A DNA stretch of 64,000 nucleotides, taken from contig CAWKAN010000014.1 in assembly GCA_963847615.1 (NCBI GenBank), forward strand, positions 1 to 64,000. Reading direction: 5' to 3'. Below, piece by piece: positions 1 to 9,410 of the stretch. The first letter of the stretch is position 1. Every line of letters starts with the position of its first letter. The translations under genes were made by a program, and so were the position numbers. Origin of the DNA: Palsa-883 sp963847615 (lineage in GTDB: Bacteria; Pseudomonadota; Alphaproteobacteria; Acetobacterales; Acetobacteraceae). Below the pieces are notes generated by a model that searched no databases, was not told where the DNA came from, and was given only the letters and a program-made list of their open reading frames with translations.

Positions 1-491
1 CGCCCGCGCCGGCGCGCCTGCTGATCGAGACCCATGTGCGCGAGGACGCGATCCTGCTCTACGGCTTCGGCGAACCGGCCGAGCGCGACTGGTTCCGCCT
101 GCTGACCACGGTGCAGGGCGTCGGCGCCAGGGTGGCGCTGTCGGTGCTGTCCGCGCTGTCGCCGCGCGACCTGGTCTCGGTGATCGCCGCCGGCGACCGC
201 GCCAGCCTGACCCGCGCGCCCGGCGTCGGCGCCAAGCTCGCGGTGCGGCTGCTGACGGAACTGCGCGACAAGGCCGGGGCGATGCCGTCCAGCCCGGGGA
301 TTGCGCTGGCGCCGTTGCGCCCGCCGGGGGTGGCCGACGATGCGCTGTCGGCGCTGGTCAATCTCGGCTATCGCCGGGTGGAGGCGCAGCCGGTGGTGGC
401 GCGGGTGATGGAGCGGCTGGGCGAGGCGGCGGCGCTGGACGCGGTGCTGCGCGAGGCGCTGAAGGAGCTGGCGCAGCGCGCGATGGGCTGA
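1..491 (+). CDS. ruvA: Holliday junction DNA helicase RuvA (5'-truncated by window edge)
   Basis: DNA-binding subunit that clamps Holliday junctions and recruits the RuvB motor. The reading frame is open from base 3, and the residues before the first internal GTG (position 36), such as LLIETHVRED, already match the RuvA beta-barrel domain, so the true start lies upstream of the window. Visible parts are the end of the OB-like domain (ILLYGF), two helix-hairpin-helix motifs (TVQGVGARVAL and APGVGAKLAVRLL) and the flexible linker plus C-terminal domain III (DALSALVNLGYRR) that contacts RuvB. It is followed by ruvB as usual, but an inverted-repeat element and a tandem repeat have been inserted between the two genes. 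ruvC would be expected just outside the window. Confidence 0.95.
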   Translation, partial: PAPARLLIETHVREDAILLYGFGEPAERDWFRLLTTVQGVGARVALSVLSALSPRDLVSVIAAGDRASLTRAPGVGAKLAVRLLTELRDKAGAMPSSPGIALAPLRPPGVADDALSALVNLGYRRVEAQPVVARVMERLGEAAALDAVLREALKELAQRAMG

Positions 492-553
492 GGCGCCGGG
501 GGCTGAGGCGCCGGCCTCGCGCGCGCAGCGGAACAAGCAAGCAGAAGAAAAAA

Positions 554-722
554 GCAGCAAGCAGAAGCAGAAAATGGAACCGCAGATGAACGCCGATGAA
601 CGCCGATGCAGGCTGAAGCCGCGGTGCGTCGGGCCCACCCCGATGGACGTTCAGCGCGCGCCATCGACCCTTATCGGCGTTCATCGGCGTTCATCGGCGG
701 CTCATTTTCTTGCTTTGCTGCA
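554..722. repeat. Small inverted-repeat element between ruvA and ruvB (GxxExxY-element family)
   Basis: The left end reads GCAAGCAGAAGCAGAAAATGG followed by a CCGCAGATGAACGCC repeat, and the right end is its reverse complement (GGCGTTCATCGGCGG, then TCATTTTCTTGC). Each end holds two tandem copies of the 9-mer GATGAACGC. About 65 bp of unrelated sequence lies between the ends. The ends match those of the larger element at 16380-16912, so this looks like a non-autonomous internal-deletion copy. It has no coding content. Confidence 0.7.
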
Positions 723-743
723 ACCAACCCCCGGCCCGCGCCA

Positions 744-770
744 GGGACATAAGATTTAGGGACACAAGAT

Positions 771-788
<18 letters not shown>
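744..788 (+). repeat. 15-bp tandem repeat x3 spanning the ruvB start
   Basis: Three consecutive 15-mers: GGGACATAAGATTTA, GGGACACAAGATTTG and GGGACCCAGGATTTG. The period is a multiple of three and two of the copies end in TTG in the ruvB frame (771 and 786), so the repeat supplies alternative ruvB start codons without breaking the frame. Confidence 0.9.
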
Positions 789-1939
<1,151 letters not shown>

Positions 1940-1943
<4 letters not shown>

Positions 1944-2602
1944 ACCGACATCCCGCCTCCACGCTGGCGGAAGGCCGCCATCATTATGTGCTGCGGGTGT
2001 ATTATGAGGATACGGATGCCGGCGGCGTGGTCTATCACGCCAGTTACCTGCGCTACGCGGAGCGGGCGCGCACCGAAGCCCTGCGCGAGCTGGGAATCCC
2101 CCATGCGGCGCTTATCGCGCAATACGCGCTGATGTTCGTGGTGCGGCGCATCAAAGTGGACTATCTGCGACCCGCGCGACTTGACGAATTGCTCACCGTG
2201 GTCACCGAGCCGCTGGAGGTGGGTGGCGCCTCGCTGGTGCTGCGCCAGGAGGTCCGGGGCAGTGCCGGCGCCTGCGCCGTGCTGGACGTGCAACTTGCCT
2301 GCGTGTCGCCGGGCGGTCACAAGCCGGCCCGCCTGCCGCCGCTCTGGCGGGGGACGCTGGCGGCGATGCGCGATGCCGGAATTCGGCGCGCGGCCGGGCT
2401 GGGGCCCGACGCCAGGCTGGGGCCCGACGCCAGCATCGGGGATGACGCCCGGGTTGAGCGTGACGCCCGGGTTGAGCGTGACGCCAGGGTCGGGGGTGAC
2501 GTCGGGGTTGGGCGCGAGGCAAGGGTTGGGCGTGACGCCGGACATGGGCGTGACGCAGGTCTTGGGGACAAAAGGGGTTCAACAGGTGGATCGGGCGGTT
2601 GA
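1940..2602 (+). CDS. ybgC: YbgC-type acyl-CoA thioesterase of the Tol-Pal cluster, with repeat-expanded tail
   Basis: Hot-dog-fold thioesterase; the first gene of many tol-pal operons, thought to act on short acyl-CoA or acyl-carrier-protein at the inner membrane. The catalytic signature YYEDTDAGGVVYHASYL is present at residues 21-37, with Asp and His in the expected places. The domain ends near residue 140. The usual protein is 130-150 residues, but here the frame runs on for about 70 residues of Asp/Arg/Gly/Val repeats encoded by a 9 x 18-bp tandem repeat (2400-2561). The tail is not like any domain I know and is probably unstructured. The start overlaps the ruvB stop (ATGA) and the 3' end overlaps the proposed tolQ start by 17 bp. 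Confidence 0.92.
2400..2561 (+). repeat. 18-bp tandem repeat x9 in the 3' end of ybgC
   Basis: Nine consecutive 18-mers of the type TTGGGCGTGACGCCGGGG (for example TTGAGCGTGACGCCCGGG, twice). The units are imperfect but the phase is constant, so ybgC stays open and gains hexapeptide repeats (V/L-x-x-D-A-R). It ends just before the tolQ translation start. Confidence 0.9.
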
Positions 2603-3302
2603 TGCGGTGACGCTTGGCGCGGCGGGTGGTGACCTGTCGCTGTGGGGCCTGTTCATCCAGGCCGACATCGTCGTGAAGCTCGTGATGCTCGGCCTGCTGG
2701 GCGCGAGCGTCTGGGTCTGGGCGGTGGTGTTCGAGAAATGGACCAGCCTGCGGCGGGTCAACCGCGACGCCGACGGGTTCGAGGACCGGTTCTGGTCCGG
2801 CGGCAGCCTGGACGAACTGTACGAGCAGGAGGGCGCCAAGCCGGTGCACCCGATGGCGGCGGTGTTCGGCGCGGCGATGGGCGAGTGGCGGCGATCCGCC
2901 CGCGTCGCCGGGGCCGACATGAGCCGCTCGGGCGCCCGCGACCGGGTCGATCGGGCGATCATCGTGACCGTGCAGCGCGAAATGGACCGGCTGGAGCGCT
3001 GGATGATCTTCCTGGCCTCGGTCGGCGCCACCGCGCCGTTCATCGGGTTGTTCGGCACCGTCTGGGGCATCATGCACTCGTTCTCGGCGATCGCGGCGCT
3101 GCACAACACCAATCTGGCGGTGGTGGCCCCGGGCATCGCCGAGGCGCTGTTCGCCACCGCGATCGGCCTGGTCGCGGCGATCCCCGCGGTGCTGGCCTAC
3201 AACAAGATCACCACCGACCTGGCGCGCTTCGCCGCGCGGCTGGAGGGGTTCGGCGCCGAATTCAGCGCCATCCTGTCCCGCCAGAGCGAGGAGCGGTCGT
3301 GA
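2586..3302 (+). CDS. tolQ: Tol-Pal inner-membrane proton channel subunit TolQ
   Basis: TolQ forms, with TolR, the proton-driven motor that energises TolA for outer-membrane constriction during division. About 238 residues from the GTG at 2586, the usual family length. Three membrane segments are visible: one near residues 20-42 (VVKLVMLGLLGASVWVWAVV), and two in the conserved C-terminal half, around GATAPFIGLFGTVWGIM and the ALFATAIGLVAAIPAVLAYN helix, which carries the Thr/Ala residues that line the proton path. The frame is open far upstream through the ybgC repeat, so the start is a judgement: the GTG at 2586 fits the length, and a further GTG at about 2607 is an alternative. Followed by tolR after 97 bp. 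Confidence 0.93.
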   Translation: MDRAVDAVTLGAAGGDLSLWGLFIQADIVVKLVMLGLLGASVWVWAVVFEKWTSLRRVNRDADGFEDRFWSGGSLDELYEQEGAKPVHPMAAVFGAAMGEWRRSARVAGADMSRSGARDRVDRAIIVTVQREMDRLERWMIFLASVGATAPFIGLFGTVWGIMHSFSAIAALHNTNLAVVAPGIAEALFATAIGLVAAIPAVLAYNKITTDLARFAARLEGFGAEFSAILSRQSEERS

Positions 3303-3399
3303 TGCGCGGCGCGGTGCGGCTGGCAGGGCCCGCCCGGATGCCCGCCGCCATGCCGCCGCAGGGCGGCCCGGGCGCCACCAGCGGGGACAGGAGCTAGCG

Positions 3400-3942
<543 letters not shown>

Positions 3943-3997
3943 GGGGCGCACCGGTGCGCGTGTCGGTGAGCCCGCCGGGATGATCCGCGGGCGGCGC

Positions 3998-4103
3998 TGT
4001 TCCCTGGCCTGCGCTGTCCCCCTGGCCTGCGCTGTCCCCTGGCCTGCGCTGTCCCCTGGCCTGCGATGCCCCCTGGCCTGCGATGCCCCCTGGCCTGCGA
4101 TGA
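3998..4103 (+). repeat. 17-18 bp tandem repeat x6 between tolR and tolA
   Basis: About six copies of TGTCCCCTGGCCTGCGC with unit length 17-18 and small drift (the later copies read TGCCCCCTGGCCTGCGA). Because the unit is not a multiple of three it cannot stay in a reading frame, consistent with a non-coding spacer. The 417-bp tolR-tolA gap is made up of this repeat and the dispersed element at 4153-4291. Confidence 0.85.
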
Positions 4104-4152
4104 TCGATGAACCGCGATGACCCCCAGACCCGTGACGCCCCCAGGACCTGTG

Positions 4153-4291
4153 ATACCAGCCGGCGGAAAGTTTGACCTGTTGGCGCCGCACCCCCATGCC
4201 GGACCCCCATGCCGGACCCCCATGCCGGACCCGGGGGCCGGCATGACGATGTGGACACCTCCGAAGAGTTGATCATTCGGGCGGTTGGTAT
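4153..4291. repeat. Dispersed two-ended element, copy 1 (tolR-tolA spacer)
   Basis: End A is TACCAGCCGGCGGAAAG..TTTGACC at 4154-4177; end B, inverted, is GATCATTCGGGCGGTTGGTAT at 4271-4291. The same two ends, in the opposite orientation, bound copies at 13229-13397 and 63054-63285. The core holds a 13-bp tandem repeat (CCCCCATGCCGGA, three copies, about 4193-4231) and a CCGG-rich inverted repeat around GGGGGCCGGCATG. Confidence 0.7.
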
Positions 4292-4359
4292 GACGCCCCT
4301 GACCAACGATGAGCCGTGCAGCGTGATTTCCCGTGCAGCGTGATGACTCGTGATCGCCG

Positions 4360-5331
4360 ATGACCCCTGAATTGCGCCGGGGGGCCGGGATCTCGCTGGC
4401 CGCGCACATCGCGCTCGGGCTGGCGCTGGTGCTCGGCATTCCGACCCGCCCACCGCCGGATGTGCCGCAGGAGACCTCGGTGGCGATGGTGTTCCAGGGC
4501 GCCTCGCAGGCCTCGATGCGCGCCGACGCGGCGGGCCAGGTGCCGGCGCCGGCGGCGACGCCCACCCCGGTGCCGGCCCCTCCGGCGCAAGAACCGCCGA
4601 AACCGGTGCCGAACGAACCCCCGCCGCCACCGCCGCCGCCGCCCCCCGCGCCGCCGCCGCCGCCGCCGTCCACGCCGCCGACCCCGACGCCGCCCTTGCC
4701 GGTGCCGCCGCCGGAGCCCTCGCCCACACCGGCGCCGTCCACCCCGGCTCCGCCCGCGCCGCCGGCGCCGCCGCAACCCACGCCGCCGCAGCCGACGCCG
4801 CCGTTGCCGCTGCCGCCGCCGCCCTCACCGCCGCCGCCGGCGCCGCCGAGCATCACCTCGCAGCCGAATCCGACCAAGAACCCGGCACCGCAGAGCGACG
4901 CGCTGGAGAACACGCTGATCAAGCTGCGCGCGCTGCAGAAGCAGACCCAGCCGCCGCGGGCCAGGGCGAACCCGGTACAGGGCGGCGCGCCGAACGGCGG
5001 CGGCAACCCCGAGGGCAACGACACCGCGGCGCTGTCGGCCGACCAGCGCGGCGCGATCGGCGATCACGTTCGCGCGTGCTGGACCTATGACGCCGGGGCG
5101 CTCGGCGTGGAGACGATGCAGGTGCTGCTGACGGTCACCACCGATCCGGCCGGCGTGGTGCGGCTGGCGGTGGTCGCCGGCTCCGACGAGGCGCGGCTGG
5201 CGGACCCGGTGTTCCGCGCCTTTGCCGAGCGGGCGCGCCGCGCGGTGCTCGACCCGCGCTGCGCCAGCCTGCCGCTGCCGGCGAACCTGCTCGGCAGGAC
5301 CAACGTGCTGACGTTCCGGTTCAGGCCATGA
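4360..5331 (+). CDS. tolA: Cell-envelope integrity protein TolA
   Basis: TolA links the TolQR motor in the inner membrane to Pal/TolB at the outer membrane. One membrane helix near the N-terminus (about residues 10-28, ISLAAHIALGLALVLG), then a long extended segment (about residues 55-165) that is almost entirely Pro/Ala/Thr with polyproline runs. The usual alanine/lysine helical domain II is thus replaced by a polyproline rod, as is common in alphaproteobacteria. The C-terminal TonB/TolA-like domain starts near residue 230 (RACWTYDAGALG, then VLLTVTTDPAGVV), 323 residues in all. The stop overlaps an ATG (ATGA) of a short frame I do not believe is a gene; tolB starts 229 bp downstream. Confidence 0.92.
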   Translation: MTPELRRGAGISLAAHIALGLALVLGIPTRPPPDVPQETSVAMVFQGASQASMRADAAGQVPAPAATPTPVPAPPAQEPPKPVPNEPPPPPPPPPPAPPPPPPSTPPTPTPPLPVPPPEPSPTPAPSTPAPPAPPAPPQPTPPQPTPPLPLPPPPSPPPPAPPSITSQPNPTKNPAPQSDALENTLIKLRALQKQTQPPRARANPVQGGAPNGGGNPEGNDTAALSADQRGAIGDHVRACWTYDAGALGVETMQVLLTVTTDPAGVVRLAVVAGSDEARLADPVFRAFAERARRAVLDPRCASLPLPANLLGRTNVLTFRFRP

Positions 5332-5409
5332 GCAGCGGTCAAGGGAACGCCCATTGGGACATCCATTGGGACGCGCAACCCGATGCGACCCGGCCGGACC
5401 TGCCGCAAC

Positions 5410-5484
5410 GGGACAGGCCCCGATGGGGCAAGGACCAGTGGGGCAAGGACCAGTGGGACAACGGCCAATGGGACAATAGATCGT
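5410..5484 (+). repeat. 15-bp tandem repeat x5 between tolA and tolB
   Basis: Five in-phase 15-mers beginning GGGACA or GGGGCA: GGGACAGGCCCCGAT, GGGGCAAGGACCAGT (twice), GGGACAACGGCCAAT, GGGACAATAGATCGT. Less regular GGGAC units continue upstream to about 5357. The period and the GGGA-type first bases are the same as in the repeat over the ruvB start. Confidence 0.88.
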
Positions 5485-5560
5485 GTACGGCTGCTGATCG
5501 CCGCTTGCGCCGGTGCGCGGTGTTGGCGAATCTCCAGGCAACAAGAAGGTGGACTGCCAG

Positions 5561-7021
5561 ATGACCGATCGTCCGATCCGGCTTCCGAACGACATGCGCA
5601 GTTGGCCGATCGCCGCGCCGGCGCCGGGGTTCGGCCGGCGCGGCCTGCTGGCCGGCGCGGCCGGCTCCGCCGCCATGCTCGCCGCGCAGGTCCCGGTGCT
5701 GGCGCAGCCGGCGCCCCCGCCGGGGAGCGCCGCCCAGGGCGCCGGCCAGACCGCGGTGATCGACGTCGACCGCGCCCGGGCCGCGCCGATCCCGATCGCC
5801 ATCCCCGATCTGGCCGGCCCAGACGGCGCCTCGGCCCAGCTCGGCGCGGACATCGCCGGCGTCATCCGCAACGACCTGGCGAACAGCGGCCTGTTCCGCG
5901 CGATCGACCAGGCCGCCTTCATCGGCCAGGCGGGCACCGCCAGCGCGCCCGCGAGCGAGGTGCCGAACTTCCAGAACTGGCAGGTGATCGGCGCGCAGGC
6001 GCTGGTCACCGGCAAGGTGGAGATCCAGGGCGACGGCAACATCCGCGTCGAGTTCCGCCTGTGGGACGTGCTGCCGCAGAGCCAGCTGCAGGGCACCGCC
6101 TACACCACGACGCGGGCCAACTGGCGGCGCATCTCGCATATCGCCGCCGACGTGATCTACCAGCGGCTGCTGGGCGAGAAGGGCTATTTCGATTCCCGCA
6201 TCGTCTATGTCGGCGCCACCGGTCCGCGCGACCGGCGCACCAAGCGTCTGGCGATCATGGACCAGGACAGCGAGAACAACCGGTTCCTGACCGATGGCCG
6301 CTGGCTGGTGCTGACGCCGCGGTTCCATCCGACCAAGGACGAGATCGCGTTCATGAGCTACGCGAACAACCGGCCGCGGGTGTATTTGTTCGACCTGACG
6401 AGCGGGCGGCAGAGCGTGCTGGGCGATTTTCCGAACATGACGCTGTCGCCGCGCTTCTCGCCCGATGGCTCGAACGTGATCATGTCGGTCACCGACGGCG
6501 GCGGGTCGGACATCGTGGCGGTCAACCTGGCCAGCCGCGCGGCGCGCCGGCTGACCAGCACGGGCGCGATCGATGTCAGCCCGTGCTACAGCCCCGACGG
6601 CACGCAGATCGCCTTCAACTCGGACCGCGGCGGCGACCAGCAGCTCTATGTCATGGATGCCAACGGCGGGAATGTCCGGCGGATCAGCTACGGCAAGGGC
6701 CGCTATGCCACGCCGGTGTGGTCGCCGCGCGGCGACCTGATCGCCTTCACCAAGCTGGGCGGGGATACCGACAACTTCTCGATCGGCGTGATGCATCCGG
6801 ACGGCTCCGCCGAGCGCCTGCTGTCGGCCGCGTGGGATGTGGAGGGACCGACCTTCTGCCCGAACGGGCGGGTGATCATGTTCTGGCGCGAGACGCCGGG
6901 CGGGGCGCGGGGCGGCTTCAGCTCGCGCCTGGTGTCGATCGACATCACCGGGTTCAACGAGCGCGTGGCGACGACGCCGACGGATGCCTCGGACCCGGCC
7001 TGGTCGCCGCTCGCCGGGTGA
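5561..7021 (+). CDS. tolB: Tol-Pal system beta-propeller protein TolB
   Basis: Periplasmic protein that interacts with Pal and TolA. I place the start at the ATG at 5561 (486 residues): AAGAAGGTGG lies 10 bases upstream, and the alternative upstream start would add residues unlike a signal. The N-terminus holds a Tat-like signal (GRRGLLAG, then an Ala-rich hydrophobic run, cleavage near VLAQPA, about residue 49). An N-terminal TolB domain follows (DIAGVIRNDLANSGLFRAI), then a six-bladed propeller with repeated (F/Y)SPDG motifs, such as RFSPDGSNV and YSPDGTQIAFNSDR. Length is typical once the long signal is allowed for. Confidence 0.95.
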   Translation: MTDRPIRLPNDMRSWPIAAPAPGFGRRGLLAGAAGSAAMLAAQVPVLAQPAPPPGSAAQGAGQTAVIDVDRARAAPIPIAIPDLAGPDGASAQLGADIAGVIRNDLANSGLFRAIDQAAFIGQAGTASAPASEVPNFQNWQVIGAQALVTGKVEIQGDGNIRVEFRLWDVLPQSQLQGTAYTTTRANWRRISHIAADVIYQRLLGEKGYFDSRIVYVGATGPRDRRTKRLAIMDQDSENNRFLTDGRWLVLTPRFHPTKDEIAFMSYANNRPRVYLFDLTSGRQSVLGDFPNMTLSPRFSPDGSNVIMSVTDGGGSDIVAVNLASRAARRLTSTGAIDVSPCYSPDGTQIAFNSDRGGDQQLYVMDANGGNVRRISYGKGRYATPVWSPRGDLIAFTKLGGDTDNFSIGVMHPDGSAERLLSAAWDVEGPTFCPNGRVIMFWRETPGGARGGFSSRLVSIDITGFNERVATTPTDASDPAWSPLAG

Positions 7022-7148
7022 CGAGCCGCGCCTGGCGGCGCGGCGCAGGAGGGGGGCGAGGACCTGGCGCCGGCGGCGCGACCGGGCAATCTCGGCCAAC
7101 CGCGCCCGCGGCATGGATGATATGTTAGAAACGGGCGTGCACGCGAAC

Positions 7149-7176
7149 TTGACCGCGCGCGGAGCAACGGGCTAAT
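7149..7176 (+). promoter_or_regulatory. Possible sigma-70 promoter for pal
   Basis: TTGACC at 7149-7154, a 16-bp spacer, then GCTAAT at 7171-7176, about 85 bp before the pal start codon. The -10 match is only 4 of 6 and the call rests on pattern alone. Confidence 0.35.
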
Positions 7177-7260
7177 CGCACGTGCGGGCGGAACAGGTTA
7201 CCGTTCCGCCTGCTTCCCGTCGATCCATCGCTGTGCACCCCATCCAGGGACGAACCCAAA

Positions 7261-7730
7261 TGAACATCAAGATTCTCGGCGCCGTAGCGGCTGTCGCCCT
7301 GTTGGCGGCGTGCTCGTCCAACCAAGGCGCTTCCACCGGCTCCGGTGCCCAGGCTGCCGTCAGTGGCCCGGTTCCGGGCAGCCAGGAAGACCTGGTCCGC
7401 AATGTCGGCGACCGCGTCTTCTACGACTTCAACCAGTCCAACCTGAAGCCGGAAGCGCGCGGGACGCTCGACAAGCAGGCGACGTGGCTCGGCAAATATC
7501 CGCAGAACAACGTTCAGGTCGCCGGCAACTGCGACGAGCGTGGCACGGAGGAGTACAACCTCGCGCTCGGCCAGCGTCGCGCCAATGCCGCCGCCGGCTA
7601 TCTTGAGGCGAAGGGCGTGGCCAAAACGCGGGTCACCACGATCAGCTACGGCAAGGACCGTCCGACCGCGCTGGGCCACGACGAGCAGGCCTGGGCGCAG
7701 AACCGCAATGCGATCACCTCGGTGCACTAA
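7261..7730 (+). CDS. pal: Peptidoglycan-associated lipoprotein Pal
   Basis: Outer-membrane lipoprotein that binds peptidoglycan and TolB. Start ATG at 7261 gives 156 residues. A short signal peptide ends in the lipobox LLAAC (Cys 18), followed by a Ser/Gly/Ala-rich linker, then the OmpA-like peptidoglycan-binding domain: FYDFNQSNLKPEA, the NCDERGTEEYNLALGQRRA motif with the Asp/Arg residues that hold diaminopimelate, and YGKDRP. A strong hairpin terminator follows 30 bp after the stop, so transcription of the tol cluster likely drops here before cpoB. Confidence 0.97.
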
Positions 7731-7759
7731 GCCGCATCCCGGACCGCTCGATGTCGTGA

Positions 7760-7786
7760 AACCGGCGGCCCATGGCCGCCGGTTTT
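7760..7786 (+). terminator. Rho-independent terminator after pal
   Basis: An 11-bp perfect stem AACCGGCGGCC / GGCCGCCGGTT with loop CAT and a short T run (TTTT). The rest of the 494-bp pal-cpoB gap shows nothing I recognise apart from the tandem repeat at 8158-8187. Confidence 0.8.
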
Positions 7787-8157
7787 GCATTCCAGGCCCT
7801 GACGCCGGCGCCGGGTTGAACCGCCGCGGGATTGACCGGCGGCGGAGGCAATTGCGGCGCGGCGCGGGAGCGGGTTGCCCGGACGACCGCCGGAGCCAGG
7901 CCGCCGCCGGCCGTGACGCGCGGGACATCGCGCCGGTCCATCCGGGCCGCGCCGCGGCGGTGCGCCGAGCGGCATTTCGGCTGATCCGAACCGTCTCTCG
8001 CCGGCAGGGCCGGGGCAGGCTCGACCATGCCGGAGCGACAACGTCGCCCGGCCGGAACGAGACTTGCCGGAGGCTGTCGCCGGGCCTTGAATTTGCCTGC
8101 GTCTTGTGCCCCGGATCGGTGCTGGCTGCACCGGGATCCCGGATCGGCGCCCGGATC

Positions 8158-8187
8158 GGCAAAGGTCGGGTCGGCGAAGGTCGGGTC
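8158..8187 (+). repeat. 15-bp tandem repeat x2 upstream of cpoB
   Basis: GGCAAAGGTCGGGTC followed by GGCGAAGGTCGGGTC and a degenerate third start; immediately upstream there is also a 12-bp doublet (CCCGGATCGGCG, CCCGGATCGGCA). It lies about 40 bp before the cpoB start, where a promoter or leader would be. Confidence 0.7.
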
Positions 8188-8224
8188 GGCCGGAGCGTCG
8201 AATGTGAATGAAAGAGGCGGTGAC

Positions 8225-9187
8225 ATGAGGCAGAACGGTGTGCTGCGCCACGGGCTGGCACTGGCGGCGGTGCTGGCGATTGCGCTCGCGACGACCCCGG
8301 TGCGGGCGCAGATCGAGAGCCGCGAGGCCATCGCGCTGCGCGACCAGATCGCCGAGCTGCGCCACGAGGTGCAGATGCTGCAGGCGCAGGTGTCCAACGG
8401 CGGCGGCGGCTCGCTGCTGGGCAGCGCGCCGCGGGCGGCGCCGGCGTCGGGCGGCAATGACATCACCGCGCAATTGCTGGTGCGGGTCGATCGGCTCGAG
8501 GACGAGGTGCGTCAGTTGCGCGGGCGCGTCGACGAACTGCAGAACCAGTTGCAGCGCCAGACCGACGACCTCGGCAAGCGGATCGACGACCTGACGTTCC
8601 AGGTGCAGAACCCGCAGGCCGCGGCGGCGGCGCGCCAGGCGGCGGAGGCGGCGGCGCGGCAGGCGGCCGCGGCGGGCGGCACGCCGGCCGCACCGCCAGC
8701 CGCCCCCCCGCCAACCGCCGGGCCGCCAACGGCAACGCCGCCGACCGGCGTGCTCGGCACAATGCCGGTCCGCCCGCCGGGCGCCGCGCCGGCGCCACCG
8801 CGCACCCCGGAGCGGGCAATGCAGGAAGGCACCGCGGCACTGGCGCGGCGCGACTATGCGACCGCCGAGGCGGCGGCGCGGGAGATCCTCGCCGCCAACC
8901 GCACCTCGCCGCGCGCCTACGACGCGGTGTTCCTGCTGGCCCAGGCGCAGTACGGCCAGCGGCAGTATTCCCAGGCCGCGCTGTCGTACGACGACACCTA
9001 CAACCGGGCGCGCCGCGGCGCGCATGCGCAGGACGCGCTGCTCGGCCTGGCCAACGCCCTGATCGGCCTGAATGACAGGGCCTCGGCCTGCCAGGCGCTG
9101 ACGCGGCTGCACGCGGATTTTGCCAGCCCGCGCGCCGACCTGCGCGAGCCGATCCTGGCGGCGCACCGCCGGGCCGGCTGCAAATAG
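8225..9187 (+). CDS. cpoB: Cell division coordinator CpoB (YbgF)
   Basis: Periplasmic protein that couples Tol-Pal with peptidoglycan synthesis. Start ATG at 8225 with AGAGGCGG upstream; 320 residues. Sec signal peptide (LALAAVLAIALATTPVRAQ, cleaved near residue 29), two coiled-coil segments (about residues 31-60 and 80-125, VDRLEDEVRQLRGRVDEL), a Pro/Ala linker, then a TPR domain from about residue 195 (AMQEGTAALARRDYATAEAA onward). The order signal, coiled coil, linker, TPR is that of the family, and the position after pal is the standard one. Confidence 0.93.
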   Translation: MRQNGVLRHGLALAAVLAIALATTPVRAQIESREAIALRDQIAELRHEVQMLQAQVSNGGGGSLLGSAPRAAPASGGNDITAQLLVRVDRLEDEVRQLRGRVDELQNQLQRQTDDLGKRIDDLTFQVQNPQAAAAARQAAEAAARQAAAAGGTPAAPPAAPPPTAGPPTATPPTGVLGTMPVRPPGAAPAPPRTPERAMQEGTAALARRDYATAEAAAREILAANRTSPRAYDAVFLLAQAQYGQRQYSQAALSYDDTYNRARRGAHAQDALLGLANALIGLNDRASACQALTRLHADFASPRADLREPILAAHRRAGCK

Positions 9188-9410
9188 GGCGCGTGGCTGC
9201 TGCTGCCGGGCGGCGAGGTCGCCGCCCGGCCGGCGACCAGGCACCCGCGAGATGGGCGCCCGAGGGGACGCCCGACACGGTATCCGGGCGGATGTCCGAC
9301 GGGAGGCCCGGGCGGAGGGGCGATGGGATGACGGTTGGCGCGGCGGTTCCGGCGGCGATCGAGGTGACCGCCAGGGTGAGCCGCGGCGCGTCGAACGGAG
9401 TGGCAATGCG

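Noticed and set aside
2181..2585. Start of tolQ far upstream in the ybgC frame-shifted repeat
   Set aside because: The upstream part is an out-of-phase reading of the 18-bp repeat; TolQ length and the first membrane helix fit a start near 2586.
5328..5564. Small gene overlapping the tolA stop (78 codons, ATGA)
   Set aside because: Made of the 15-bp repeat and leads into the tolB start in the wrong frame; no family resemblance.
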